Origin: Limnanthes douglasii subsp. nivea
Taxonomy: Eukaryota > Streptophyta > Magnoliopsida > Brassicales > Limnanthaceae
Length of the DNA: 64,000 bases
Assembly (NCBI GenBank): GCA_036936605.1
Contig: JAUPFV010000005.1
Coordinates: 157,047,195 to 157,111,194, forward strand
Direction of reading: 5' to 3'
Shown here: positions 13,388-22,499 of the stretch, piece by piece
Layout: every line of letters starts with the position of its first letter
Position numbering within the stretch: the first letter of the stretch is position 1
Notes under the pieces: model-generated
What the model was told of the DNA's origin: nothing
Database searches by the model: none
What the model saw: only the letters and a program-made list of their open reading frames with translations
Translations under genes and position numbers: made by a program

Positions 13388-14205
13388 CTATAACAAAAAA
13401 AAACAATTAAAAAAAGTTACAAAGGATTTAGCTAGTATTTCCTTTAATCTCTTAATTATAAAAAGGGTTATGCTAACCGGTGCCCATGGGCACCGGTTAA
13501 TGATGCATTTAATGACTACTTTTCCATTATTTTATATCCTTTTCTATTTGGGAGAATGTACTTTTTTTTAATTCCAACACTAACCTTATTCCAAACCACG
13601 CGTCTGTATTATCTTGTTTTTTTATTTATATTTATTTCAAATAAGTTAAGTATGTCACAATTAAACAACGAATTATATCCTTTGCGTTTTTATATTTAAT
13701 TTTTACATTACTTTTAAAAGATTTGTATTTATTTAATTTTATAAAATAAAATGTTATTAGTAATTATGATAATTTCTAAATATTTTCATATAAAATCTTT
13801 TATCGTATAAGGACTAAGATTAATTCATATTCTGAGACTAAATTAGGAGTTTTGTATTTATATAATTTTAAAAAGATATGATACCATATTTAAAAAACTA
13901 TTTTCTTAAATATATAAAAATTAACAAAGGATTTAGCTAGTGTTTCCTTTAATCTCTTAATTATAAAAATATGTGAGTACTAGTACTAATTTGTTTGTTT
14001 TCGTCCAAGAAAAAAAAAATATGATATGACCCTTCATGGCCACATGTTTTTTAGAATAGGTTAAACTTGAGAGTCTATAATTACAAGTATATGATGTGTC
14101 ATAAAAACATGAAAAGAAGTATAATTTTAAATAAAAAACTACATGGTTTTGAGGAGCAAAAACATTTCCAAGCTTAAATTTTTTTACCATGAGAAGTGAA
14201 ATTAC
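13388..14205 (-). other. HAN: Intron of the GATA gene
   Basis: The 818-base intron has a GTAATT donor (14205 downward) and an AG acceptor (13389-13388). It splits the zinc finger between P-R-G-P-K and S-L-C-N-A-C, the usual place for the intron in this GATA subfamily. More than half of it (13465-13923) looks like an insertion bounded by a 46-bp direct duplication. Confidence 0.9.
13419..13969. repeat. 46-bp direct duplication flanking a 459-bp insert with a palindrome
   Basis: The sequence at 13419-13464 is repeated at 13924-13969 with a single A/G difference. Between them lie 459 bases that begin GGGTTATGCTAACCGGTGCC and contain a perfect 26-bp palindrome at 13474-13499 (half-site TAACCGGTGCCCA). 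The duplication is too long for a normal transposon target site. Either the insert entered at a widely staggered break, or a short tandem duplication was filled with foreign DNA. The left edge resembles, from memory, termini of plant MULE-type repeats, but no matching inverted end is visible on the right. Confidence 0.85.
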
Positions 14206-14652
14206 CTTAGGGCCCCTAGGACCATTCCTCCAAAGTGGAGTAGTAGTAGTGTCGCAATTAGCACATCGGCGAGCAAGCAGTGAATCATTCCGTGAACCAC
14301 CATTGTTACCGATATTACCCCTACGTTCCGGTTCGTTAGATTTCATCACAGACGGTGTTGTTTTAGTTGTGTGCAGTAAATCCCAGCAAAAATTAGACAT
14401 GCAAGAGCCATTAGACCGGCGTTGTTTGTCGTCAGCCTCAACTCGAGTGGAGGGTGTACCTAGAGAAAGGGTACAGTCAACAGAAGAAGCAGCAAAAGGG
14501 TACATGTCTGTTTCGTAGTTAGATTTGTTGTTGTTTTGGATGGATGAAAAGAGCATTGTAGTTGTTGGTGAGAGAGAGTGATTGGGTTGGTTATAATGAG
14601 GAGGACCGCATGAGCATATTATGTTTCCTTGTTGTTGCGTTGAGTTCATCAT
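14206..14652 (-). CDS. HAN: GATA factor (HANABA TARANU/GATA18-like), exon 1
   Basis: Exon 1 encodes residues 1-149. The N-terminus (M-M-N-S-T-Q-Q-Q) leads into a C-S-C-G-P-P-H block near residues 13-19, comparable to the CSCGMFH motif at the start of HAN proteins. Residues 56-70 hold S-S-V-D-C-T-L-S-L-G-T-P-S-T-R, a second HAN-family block. Residues 126-149 are L-A-R-R-C-A-N-C-D followed by T-P-L-W-R-N-G-P-R-G-P-K, the first half of a class-B GATA finger. The exon ends at a GT donor (14205-14204). The start at 14652 is supported by an upstream leader without ATG. I see no frameshift or stop. It is the only intact host gene found here, with decayed transposons on both sides. The confidence is that it is a HAN-clade GATA factor; GATA19-type paralogues cannot be excluded. 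Confidence 0.95.
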
Positions 14653-14860
14653 AGTATCTCTATTGTTTCTCTCTCTAAAAAAATGAAACCCTAGATTGTA
14701 GTTACAAAAGAAAAATATGAAAAAGATGAGGAGGTGTTTGTAGTGTTTAGAGATAGAAAGAGAAGTTGGGTTAGATTAGGGAATAGGGCAACGGAGAGGT
14801 GTTTGTAGAGTAAATGAGTTTCTATATGGGGAAAGAGAGAAGAAGATGAAGAGTGGTGTT
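14653..14860 (-). promoter_or_regulatory. CT-rich 5' leader of the GATA gene
   Basis: Read on the minus strand, this roughly 200-base leader contains no ATG before the start codon. It is pyrimidine-rich, ends with a GAGAGAGAAAC segment, and holds two direct copies of a 13-mer, CTACAAACACCTC (14796-14808 and 14731-14743). The leader start is inferred from the TATA box position. Confidence 0.6.
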
Positions 14861-14887
14861 TTGAAAAATACGATTGTTGTCTTCTAG

Positions 14888-14896
14888 CTTTTATAG
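14888..14896 (-). promoter_or_regulatory. TATA box of the GATA gene
   Basis: The minus strand reads CTATAAAAG about 240 bases upstream of the start codon, which places transcription start near 14860. Only about 290 bases separate it from the 5' LTR of the copia element at 15185. Confidence 0.65.
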
Positions 14897-15783
14897 GAAA
14901 ATAAAAGGTCACAACGTTACACTATGAAACCGCAAGTTGTTCATGTAACATTTGTATTCTATAAAAATCATAGCTACTCGTATTTAGTGTTTAATATATT
15001 AATATTGTGTAGCGATGTCAAAATATTCGACGCCATTTAAAATTCTGACACAAGTTTAAAGTGAGGTTTTTGTATTGGGGCGATGATATATTGTTGTACG
15101 ATGAAATGTTATGTTAATTTCAACTTATACAAAATAAGTATTAGTATTTTTTTATTCTACATTAGAATTAGATAAAAAAAATTGTGGTACCAGTAGTTTA
15201 AAGATAAATTTAGAGGATGAGGATTTTAATAGCAGTAAATCTAAAGTGGAAGAAGAAAGAGATAAAACGAAAAAGATAAAAATTACGATATGAATAATTT
15301 TGGAGAATATTATTATTTTCGGTGATGTTGCGTTTGAAATTTTATGAATTAGACCATTGTTGTTTATGGGCTAGACATAAAGATTTTATATAGTAAAAAA
15401 GATCATTATATACATTAGATGTATAACAAGTTGATTGGTAGGTTGAAATAATATATCAAATACATTACAATTTTACTTTCAAGTTTTTTGATGTCCGAGT
15501 TTTAACATAACTTTTCTGATTTCGAGCTATGACAAAGTTGTTTCTGATTGTTTTCAATCTGATCAGATTTTAATCTGGATTTTATATCACATATTACTCA
15601 ATTAGGTAACAACGGTAGCATAATGAAACTAGACTAAACAAACTTCCTATATTGGAAAGATATGGGCATTCCAATCATCAAAGAAAATCGTATGTTTGGT
15701 CACATCTCGAGTGAAGTACTCTGTCACCCAAAAGTTATCTCTGATTCTGTTTAACATCTTATTCAAAATTAAATGAGGAGTTG

Positions 15784-16131
15784 CACTCTAGGGACCAACT
15801 TTTACTTGGGTGGTTATTCACCACTAAATCCTCTAAAATAACACCTCAATTGCTAGTCCAAGAGTCTGCTAGAGGATTGTCGGATGTTGTATATAAACTT
15901 TCCAACACACAAACTAAAGCTATAATCACTTATTTTAAGAGTAAATTCCAAAGAACAAGAAATAAAGGACAAATAATAGCGGATTACTTAGCTAAGATGG
16001 AATCTATTAATGACAACTTAGTTCTAACATGTTGCATTGTTACCATTGATGACTTAGTCTCACAAGTCCTTGCTGGTTTAGACTCAGACAATGACACTTT
16101 AATTGGATTGATCTACAAACTTCCCTATTGA
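15784..16131 (+). pseudogene. Copia gag (UBN2/retrotran_gag type)
   Basis: An open stretch of about 115 codons begins S-R-D-Q-L-L-L-G-W-L-F, the usual copia gag sequence after the LTR leader. It continues with Y-F-K-S-K-F-Q-R-T-R-N-K-G, then I-A-D-Y-L-A-K-M, then V-S-Q-V-L-A-G-L-D. These are ordered landmarks of the copia gag capsid domain. No zinc knuckle can be read downstream. Gag would form the virus-like particle; this copy is a fragment. Confidence 0.75.
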
Positions 16132-16569
16132 CTTTTGAAAGCAGACTGGACCAACTATCTAGCCTATATTCTATCATGGCTAATCTTACTCTAACAACTA
16201 CCAAAAACAATTCAAGCAAATGATATAACAAGCCACAAGGTGATAACAACAATAACACCTACACAAGAGGTCAAAGCTCCTATTTTAGAGGCCAGGGTCG
16301 TGGCTAGAGAGGTAGATATCAATACAAAAAGGAGTAAGGTATAACAACATTTACAAGAGACGTGGAAGTAGATAATCTTCAAATAGATGAACTTTCCAGA
16401 TCTCTGATAAGTATAGTAATGCAACTACAACCTGTTACTATAGGATGATCCAACTACAATTGCCTCCATACAAGGTGAACAACAAAAACAACAACAACAT
16501 ACTGGTCATTCAGATTCAAATGTTTTTTTGGTGAATCATGAGCCAAATAGTGATGTAAAATGTTATTAG

Positions 16570-16920
16570 GATTATAGAGAAACATATCATGTTACTCACA
16601 GCCCAAGTTGATAAGCCAAAGGGTTTATTATGGAGGTAAGGTCTGTGTAAAAGTTGGTAATTGTCAAAACAATTTAATTGAAAAGTTTGTGCTTCTAATA
16701 TTCCTATAGTTGATAGCAAATATTTAACTCTTAAAAATATTTTACATGTTCCATCCAACTCCAAACTTTCACTTCATATCTCTCATTAACCTTAACGAAT
16801 CTTGTTTATCTCGAATTCTTTTTTAATTCTTATTTTGATAAGGATTTAGACATGGGGAAGGCTTTGTTAACAGGGAGATCTAAAAGAGGAGTTAATTGCA
16901 TTCATAAGCCACCTAAGTTT
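16570..16920 (+). pseudogene. Copia protease remnant
   Basis: The broken translation gives Y-H-V-T-H, which fits the segment after the protease active site, and further on F-D-K-D-L-D-M-G-K-A-L-L-T-G-R, matching the copia segment V-x-D-x-x-T-G-x-x-L-L-x-G. The D-S-G active site itself is not intact. Several stops and frame changes separate the pieces. Confidence 0.6.
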
Positions 16921-17203
16921 CAAGATTTTAATCCTAATGTTCTTTTTTCTAATTCATTTCTAAATAATATGAATTTCATATAAAAATTATAGGGATGGTA
17001 TATGAGACTGTGCCACCTCTCATTCCAAGTTTTATCTAAAATTATGAGATAGTGTAATGTTGAAAAATATATGAATGAAAAATCTTTATTTTGTCACTAT
17101 TGTCAACTTGTAAAATCACACAAGTTATCTTATCCTACTTATAAATCTCGTGCAACAAATATCTTGTTTATACATATCCTAGTTTTATCCTTTGAAAAAT
17201 AAA

Positions 17204-19013
17204 AATGATGCACGAAAATTCTATTTACATTTTCAAAGAATGGTTGAAGTTAATTTTAAGAGAAAGATCAAGGTATTGCAGACTAGTGGTGGTGGTGAAT
17301 ATCAGGCTTTTGCATGACACACTACTCAGTCTGGGATACAACTAAGGAATTTATGTCATTACTATTTATTTCCGAAACGGTAACACATAGAGGAAACATA
17401 GACATATAGTTAAGATTTGTCTTACACTTTTGGCCCACTCTTGATTATCTTTGTCATTATGATTTTATGTATTTTAATTGTAGTTTATCTTATCAACAGA
17501 CTTCCTACTATTATTCTATAATATAAATATCCATATGAAAATATTTATTTTAAACCATCCAATTATTATTTTTCAAGAGTGTTTGGGTGTGATTGCTATC
17601 TTTGCTTAAGGTTATTTCAAAAGTATAAGTTCAGTATCTTTCTATTACTTGTATATTCTTAGCCTATTTTGATACTCATAAGGGTTATAAGTGTTTATTA
17701 CCATCAGGTGCAGTCTATATTTTTAAGCTTGATGTGTTTAATGAGTTAGAATTTCCTTGTGCCAAACAGATTATACAACTACTCAAATCCAGTTCATGAT
17801 GGCTTAGCAGTTTTCCTATTTTTGATTCTATGAGTAGTGACCGAATGCAATACATGTTACCGAAGGCTACTTGTAATAGAAACATACTTGGATCTCATCA
17901 TAATATCTTGCCAAGTATATCATCCCATTTCGTTCAATATAGTAATTGTTCTCCAAGTCCAAGTCTTACTTAAGGATATGGGAAACCTTCATTTAATCCT
18001 AGGAATGAAGGTTACACTAGAATTTACTACAATTTATCTAATTGAATAAATGTATAAAAACCTTCTTACTTTTGTTATGATGAATTCTTGTAGATATGCA
18101 TTCGGTCACTACTCATAGAATGATGCACAAAAATTCTATTTACATTTTCAAAGAATGGTTGAAGTTAATTTTAAAAGAAAGATTAAGGTATTGCAGACTA
18201 GTGGTGGTGGTGAATATGAGGCTTTTGCATGACACACTACTCAGTCTGGGATACAACTAAGGAATTTATGTCATTACTATTTATTTCCGAAACGGTAACA
18301 CATAGAGGAAACATAGACATATAGTTAAGATTTGTCTTACACTTTTGGCCCAGTCTTGATTATCTTTGTCATTATGATTTTATGTATTTTAATTGTAGTT
18401 TATCTTATCAACAGACTTCCTACTATTATTCTATAATATAAATATCCATATGAAAATATTTATTTTAAACCATCCGATTATTATTTTTCAAGAGTGTTTG
18501 GGTGTGATTGCTATCTTTGCTTAAGGTTATTTCAAAAGTATAAGTTTAGTATCTTTCTATTACTTGTATATTCTTAGCCTATTTTGATACTCATAAGGGT
18601 TATAAGTGTTTATTACCATCAGGTGCAGTCTATATTTTTAAGCATGATGTGTTTAATGAGTTAGAATTTCCTTGTGCCAAACAGATTATACAACTACTCA
18701 AAGCTAGTTCATGATGGCTTAGCAGTTTTTCTATTTTTGATTCTATGAGTAGTGACCGAATGCAATACATGTTACCGAAGGCTACTTGTAATATAAATAT
18801 ACTTGGATCTCATCATAATATCTTGCCAAGTATATCATCCCATTTCGTTCAATATAGTCATTGTTCTTTAAGTCCAAGTCTTACTTAAGAATATGGGAAA
18901 CCTTTATTTAATCCTAGGAATGAAGGTTACACTAGACTTTACTACAATTTATCTAATTGAATAAATGTATAAAAACCTTCTTACTTTTGTTATGATGAAT
19001 TCTTGTAGATATG
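17204..19013 (+). repeat. 915-bp tandem duplication inside the copia element
   Basis: The unit 17204-18118 recurs at 18119 onward with a constant offset of 915 bases, and homology ends at 18098 and 19013. About 20 differences are seen by eye over roughly 895 aligned bases. The stop codons of the decayed integrase are shared by both copies, so the duplication came after the element died. The junction (18098-18121) holds a 24-base inverted copy of 17825-17848. Confidence 0.93.
17300..17760 (+). pseudogene. Copia integrase remnant (first copy)
   Basis: Readable blocks are E-T-V-T-H-R-G-N-I-D-I (remnant of the region around the catalytic Glu), then R-L-P-T-I-I-L, then V-F-G-C-D, then F-D-T-H-K-G-Y-K-C-L-L-P-S-G. 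These are the order and spacing of copia integrase and its C-terminal GKSG-type segment. Stops interrupt nearly every block. The same blocks recur 915 bases downstream. Confidence 0.7.
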
Positions 19014-19640
19014 TTCTACTCTTATGGTTGTTGGTCAGTTTTATTTTCTTTTGAATGATATCTTGATATCAGATTCTCCACCATATAAAAAATTGTTAGG
19101 TTCTTTATAATATTTACTACAAACGAGACTTGATATGTCATTTCCATTTAATAAATTATCCCAGATCTTGAGAGTTTATACTAAAAGAAATTTATAATAT
19201 GTAAAACATGTATTGAGATACATATGTGGGTCAAATGTGATTGGATAGTATATTAAGTGTATGCTGAATTGTGCATCAGTGAATTCTTTGACGCTAATTG
19301 GGCGAGTTCGCTTGATGATTGGAGATTAGTGGGTGGTTACTGCGTATTTTATGGAGATTCTTATTTCTTGTGGTCATCCAAGAAACAACATATTTTTGCC
19401 AGGTCGAGCACATAGTCAGAGTATCGAGCTTGTTCAAGCCTGCTTGTTGAGTGAATATGGCTTCAGTTGGTGTTTTACGGAGTTTATGTTCCTTTTTCTC
19501 GAGCTCTACTTGTTTGGTGTGGCGAATTAGGGGCTTTCTTGCTTGTTTCAAATCTAATCTTCCATGCCACGACCTATCATATTAAAATATATGCTAATTC
19601 ACTCATTCACACACGATTTGGTTTCCAAAGAGACAAACTA
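19014..19640 (+). pseudogene. Copia RT C-terminus and RNase H remnant
   Basis: The first part reads Y-K-K-L-L-G-S-L, then T-R-L-D-M-S-F, then V-L-R-Y-I-C-G-S, the end of copia RT. The RNase H follows: F-D-A-N-W-A-S-S-L-D-D-W, G-G-Y-C-V-F-Y-G-D-S, W-S-S-K-K-Q, then a broken S-S-T-x-S-E-Y-R-A. It ends with an N-L-G-A-F-L-L-V-S-N and I-F-H-A-T-T segment. A stop replaces the residue before S-E-Y-R-A and the frame changes after it. Confidence 0.8.
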
Positions 19641-19980
19641 GAGTTTTGTTTTTGTATCCTAGTTTGCGGCGGATGTCAAGATAATAAATAGTGGTATTGG
19701 TTTAAATAAAATTAAGAAAAATGATAAGACTTAATGGCAGTAAACCTATGGTTGAAGAAGAAATAAGTAGACTCAGCAGATAAAGGTTGTGACATGAACA
19801 ACCCTAGAGCTACGGAGGTGTTATTGTCTTTAGGTGGTATTGTGTTTGATATCTTGTGAATCGGGTCATCACTTCCAATACGCTACAAACCCACACCTTA
19901 CTAACTAATTTACTTAATTAAAGTCTTTGTACTGTAATAGAAATTTGTTATACTGTAAAAACAAATATTACAATTATGTA

Positions 19981-20210
19981 TTTTTTTTTATTTTTTTTTC
20001 GGAGGGAACCCGCAGCCGCTACTCAGAGTGCAATGAGTGCGCACAGGGTAAACCCTCAGTCTGACGCGATAGCCTGCAAACCAACGCCAGAAGGTAAACC
20101 ACACAAGGTGACAGGCTCAGCCGAGAAAGCGTATGCAGTGGGACTCGAACTCATGACCTTTTGGTTATAAGAATGCCATGCTCAACCAACTCGGCTACCC
20201 CTTGGGGGCC
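19981..20210 (-). mobile_element. tRNA-derived SINE with 12-bp target duplication
   Basis: On the minus strand the element starts GGCCCCCAAGGGGTAGCCGA and has a pol III A box TAGCCGAGTTGG (20186-20197) and a B box AGTTCGAGTCC (20141-20151). It ends GGGTTCCCTCCG followed by an A-rich tail of about 18 bases. Direct repeats TACAATTATGTA flank it exactly (19969-19980 and 20211-20222). It interrupts the 3' LTR of the copia element, so it is younger. A diverged relative lies at about 42612-42838. Confidence 0.93.
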
Positions 20211-20289
20211 TACAATTATGTATTACATATATAATAAATTGATTAACGCGTTGAAATAATATACTTAGTATATTAAAATTCTTTATTTT

Positions 20290-20760
20290 TTACTCGTTTT
20301 ACAATTGAATTTATAATATGTCATCTCAAAATATTTATAATAGTTGTAAATATAATATTAAATATAATGTATGAAATAAAGTTTATATTTTGTTACAATA
20401 GATTCAAAGTGTATAAAATTAAATTAGGTTTGATACGAGATTGGTTCTATTATTATAGGGTTTGGTCTCTGCATGAAAGGTTGGATTTCATTGGACCGCT
20501 ACGAGATTGGGTTGAGTTTAGTTTGGATACAAGAGTTAGGTTTTGTCTGAATGAGGTTTGGAGTAAAAATATGGTATTGACTTGAATTCAGCTTCAGCAT
20601 AAGAATTCAATCTTGGCATGAGTTAATTCATGAGATGAAAACTCAATTTTAAATCGAGTTGAATCTCGGTAAAAAAATTGGTTTCATATGGCTTCAAGTT
20701 TCATTATTTTTTTATTTAAAAAAAATAAAACTATACTATTATTATTATTATTAAAGCCTT
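20290..20760. other. AT-rich spacer
   Basis: No gene supported. It holds loosely repeated words around ACGAGATTGG/TTGGTT (20430-20520) and a (TTA)n run at 20733-20752. Confidence 0.4.
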
Positions 20761-21179
20761 AAAATTTGGCTTGGAATATACAACGTTTTGACCCATTGAC
20801 GAGTCAACACTTAATGGTCACCAAATAGGTTACAAAAGGCAATTTAAAATTCTTCCCTCTAAATATTTGAGAAAGAAAGACCAAAAGATAGGAAAATTCC
20901 CTCCAAGCTCACAGATAGTGAGAAAGCCTTCCAACTTTGATATTGCTCTCTCAAAACTAATAATCATTATCCAATCTCAATAAATGAAGAAGATATCCAT
21001 TGTTCTTCTTCTTTGTTATGATAATGTAATCTTTTATCTTTTCTGCTTCAAACGTTTCATCCTCTACTCTTTCTGATTCTATCTGCAAACAAAGATATTA
21101 GTGGTCATGTCAAGCAAAACTTGCTGCGAGTTAGTGACTATAATCAAAGTAAATTCATAGATTAACATCAATCTAAAAC

Positions 21180-21668
21180 TTAATCATCCAAATTAAAGTA
21201 GCCTATATTTAAATTTTCTAATGACGTGGTAGCTTTTAAAGGATTAGGAGTTTCTAATTGATTAAAATCAGCTTTCATCTTACATTTTAGGGTCCATTTT
21301 ACTAGCCAATTGGATGCTTGATTTTGGACCCTAGAAATGTAAGGAATGTTTATATAAGTAGAGAATAATCTTCTGCAATAATTAAGAATCTGTTTTAAGT
21401 GAAAATGATACCTTCCATTTACTATCATGTTAACCATGAGAAGAGAATCGACTTCAATTTTCACCTCGTTCCAACTATTTTTCTTGCAGATAAACAAACT
21501 ATCAAGTAATGTTTGGGACTCAGCCATGATCGGTGACATTTTGCCGTGCAAATTGGTACCTCCTTTAACTATGTTGCCGTTGTGATCACATACCAGAAAG
21601 CCACCACTGGAGTTACCATTTTTGTGATAAGAAGCATCGCAATTAAGCTTAAGGTAATTTTCTTTCAA
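21180..21668 (-). pseudogene. LINE ORF2 C-terminal RNase H
   Basis: A 162-codon open frame begins with K-L-N-C-D-A-S-Y (first catalytic Asp), then G-G-F-L-V-C-D, then A-E-S-Q-T-L-L-D-S-L (catalytic Glu), then I-E-V-D-S-L (Asp). The last expected Asp (N-x-x-A-D-x-L-A in the family) reads N-Q-A-S-N-W-L-V-K, so the fourth metal ligand is missing. It is the plant RVT_3-type RNase H found at the end of some L1 ORF2 proteins and in related host genes. Position directly after zf-RVT supports LINE origin. Confidence 0.8.
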
Positions 21669-21680
21669 GTGTCACCATTT

Positions 21681-22318
21681 CTAATATATAGGCTTGCTCT
21701 CTTCTAGAATATAGAAAGAACAACCCAAATTTCTCGCAATGTTGAGATCTTTATTCCAGTGTTTTGTCTTTAGAATTTTAGAGTGGTTAAGACTGATAAT
21801 AATATAGTTAATGTACCTGATTGCCGCCTCAGTGTCAAGCTCTTTTTTGCTAAATTTCTTGTCGTTCTTAGCCTTCCATTTAATCCAAAGAATAAGGATA
21901 AGAAAAATAGTTATAATATGAACATATCTATTAGTATACCAAAACCAGGTTCGGATCATGTGAGTTATGGTCATATATTTCTCTACTATGATCTTAAAGA
22001 GATATGCATAATATGACCAAAGACTCCAAGAAAATTCACAGTTTATGAATAAATTAATAGGAGACTCAATATTACAGCACAACTGACATTTTGAGACAGT
22101 AGTTTGATGTTTTTTTGCAGAATAGTGTCCACAGGAATAAAGTTATGGATGAGTTTCCAAGCAAGAAAATAGATTTTTTTGGAATAACAAAGTTTCACAT
22201 TTTTTTTCAAATATGTCAGATTTATTGTGCTTGTTTTTAACCTAATTCCATGTAAGTTTAGTATTAAATTTAGTATCAGTAGATAGAGTCCAAACAATAG
22301 TATCCTCAATCTGAACAT
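21681..22318 (-). pseudogene. LINE ORF2 zf-RVT region
   Basis: Two overlapping frames (22318-22043 and 22082-21681) carry W-K-L-I-H-N-F-I-P-V, and N-I-E-S-P-I-N-L-F-I-N-C-E-F-S-W-S-L-W, the spacing of the zinc-binding region between RT and RNase H. The frame change near 22060 breaks it. Confidence 0.65.
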
Positions 22319-22499
22319 TGATAGCTGCTTTGTGAATTAAGTCAATGTTTCTTTGATGGAGGAACATCTTTAGTTTGTAGTCATCCCACTTGTTATCCTT
22401 CCAAAATTCAATGATTTTTTGTTGCCTGTAACCAATATTATTACGGTTATAATTTATAGTTACAAGAGGAGGAGAGTCATACCAGTTTGCTAGCCAGAA

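Larger units (their letters stand above)
15185..20290 (+). mobile_element. Decayed Ty1/copia element with both LTRs
   Basis: Degenerate LTRs at about 15185-15480 and 19692-20290 share TGGTA starts, a GGTTGAAGAAGAAA-like block, a (G/A)GTG(A/G)TxTTG block and a final GGTTGAAATAATATA-like block. Between them, in order, are gag (15784-16131), protease (about 16570-16920), integrase (17200-17760), reverse transcriptase (17940-18060 and 19014-19260) and RNase H (19270-19640). All domains carry many stops. A 915-bp tandem duplication spans integrase to RT, and a SINE sits in the 3' LTR. The 3' LTR is longer because of the SINE. LTR outer ends are approximate and no target duplication was found. Confidence 0.8.

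Noticed and set aside
14189..14518. 109-codon frame on the plus strand
   Set aside because: It is the antisense of GATA exon 1 and has no independent signal.
14691..14912. 73-codon frame upstream of the GATA start codon
   Set aside because: Its ATG lies upstream of the inferred transcription start and the translation is low-complexity Ser/Phe; it is treated as leader and promoter.
20141..20210. tRNA-like boxes suggesting a tRNA gene
   Set aside because: The A and B boxes belong to a SINE with tail and target duplications; no cloverleaf with acceptor stem could be drawn.
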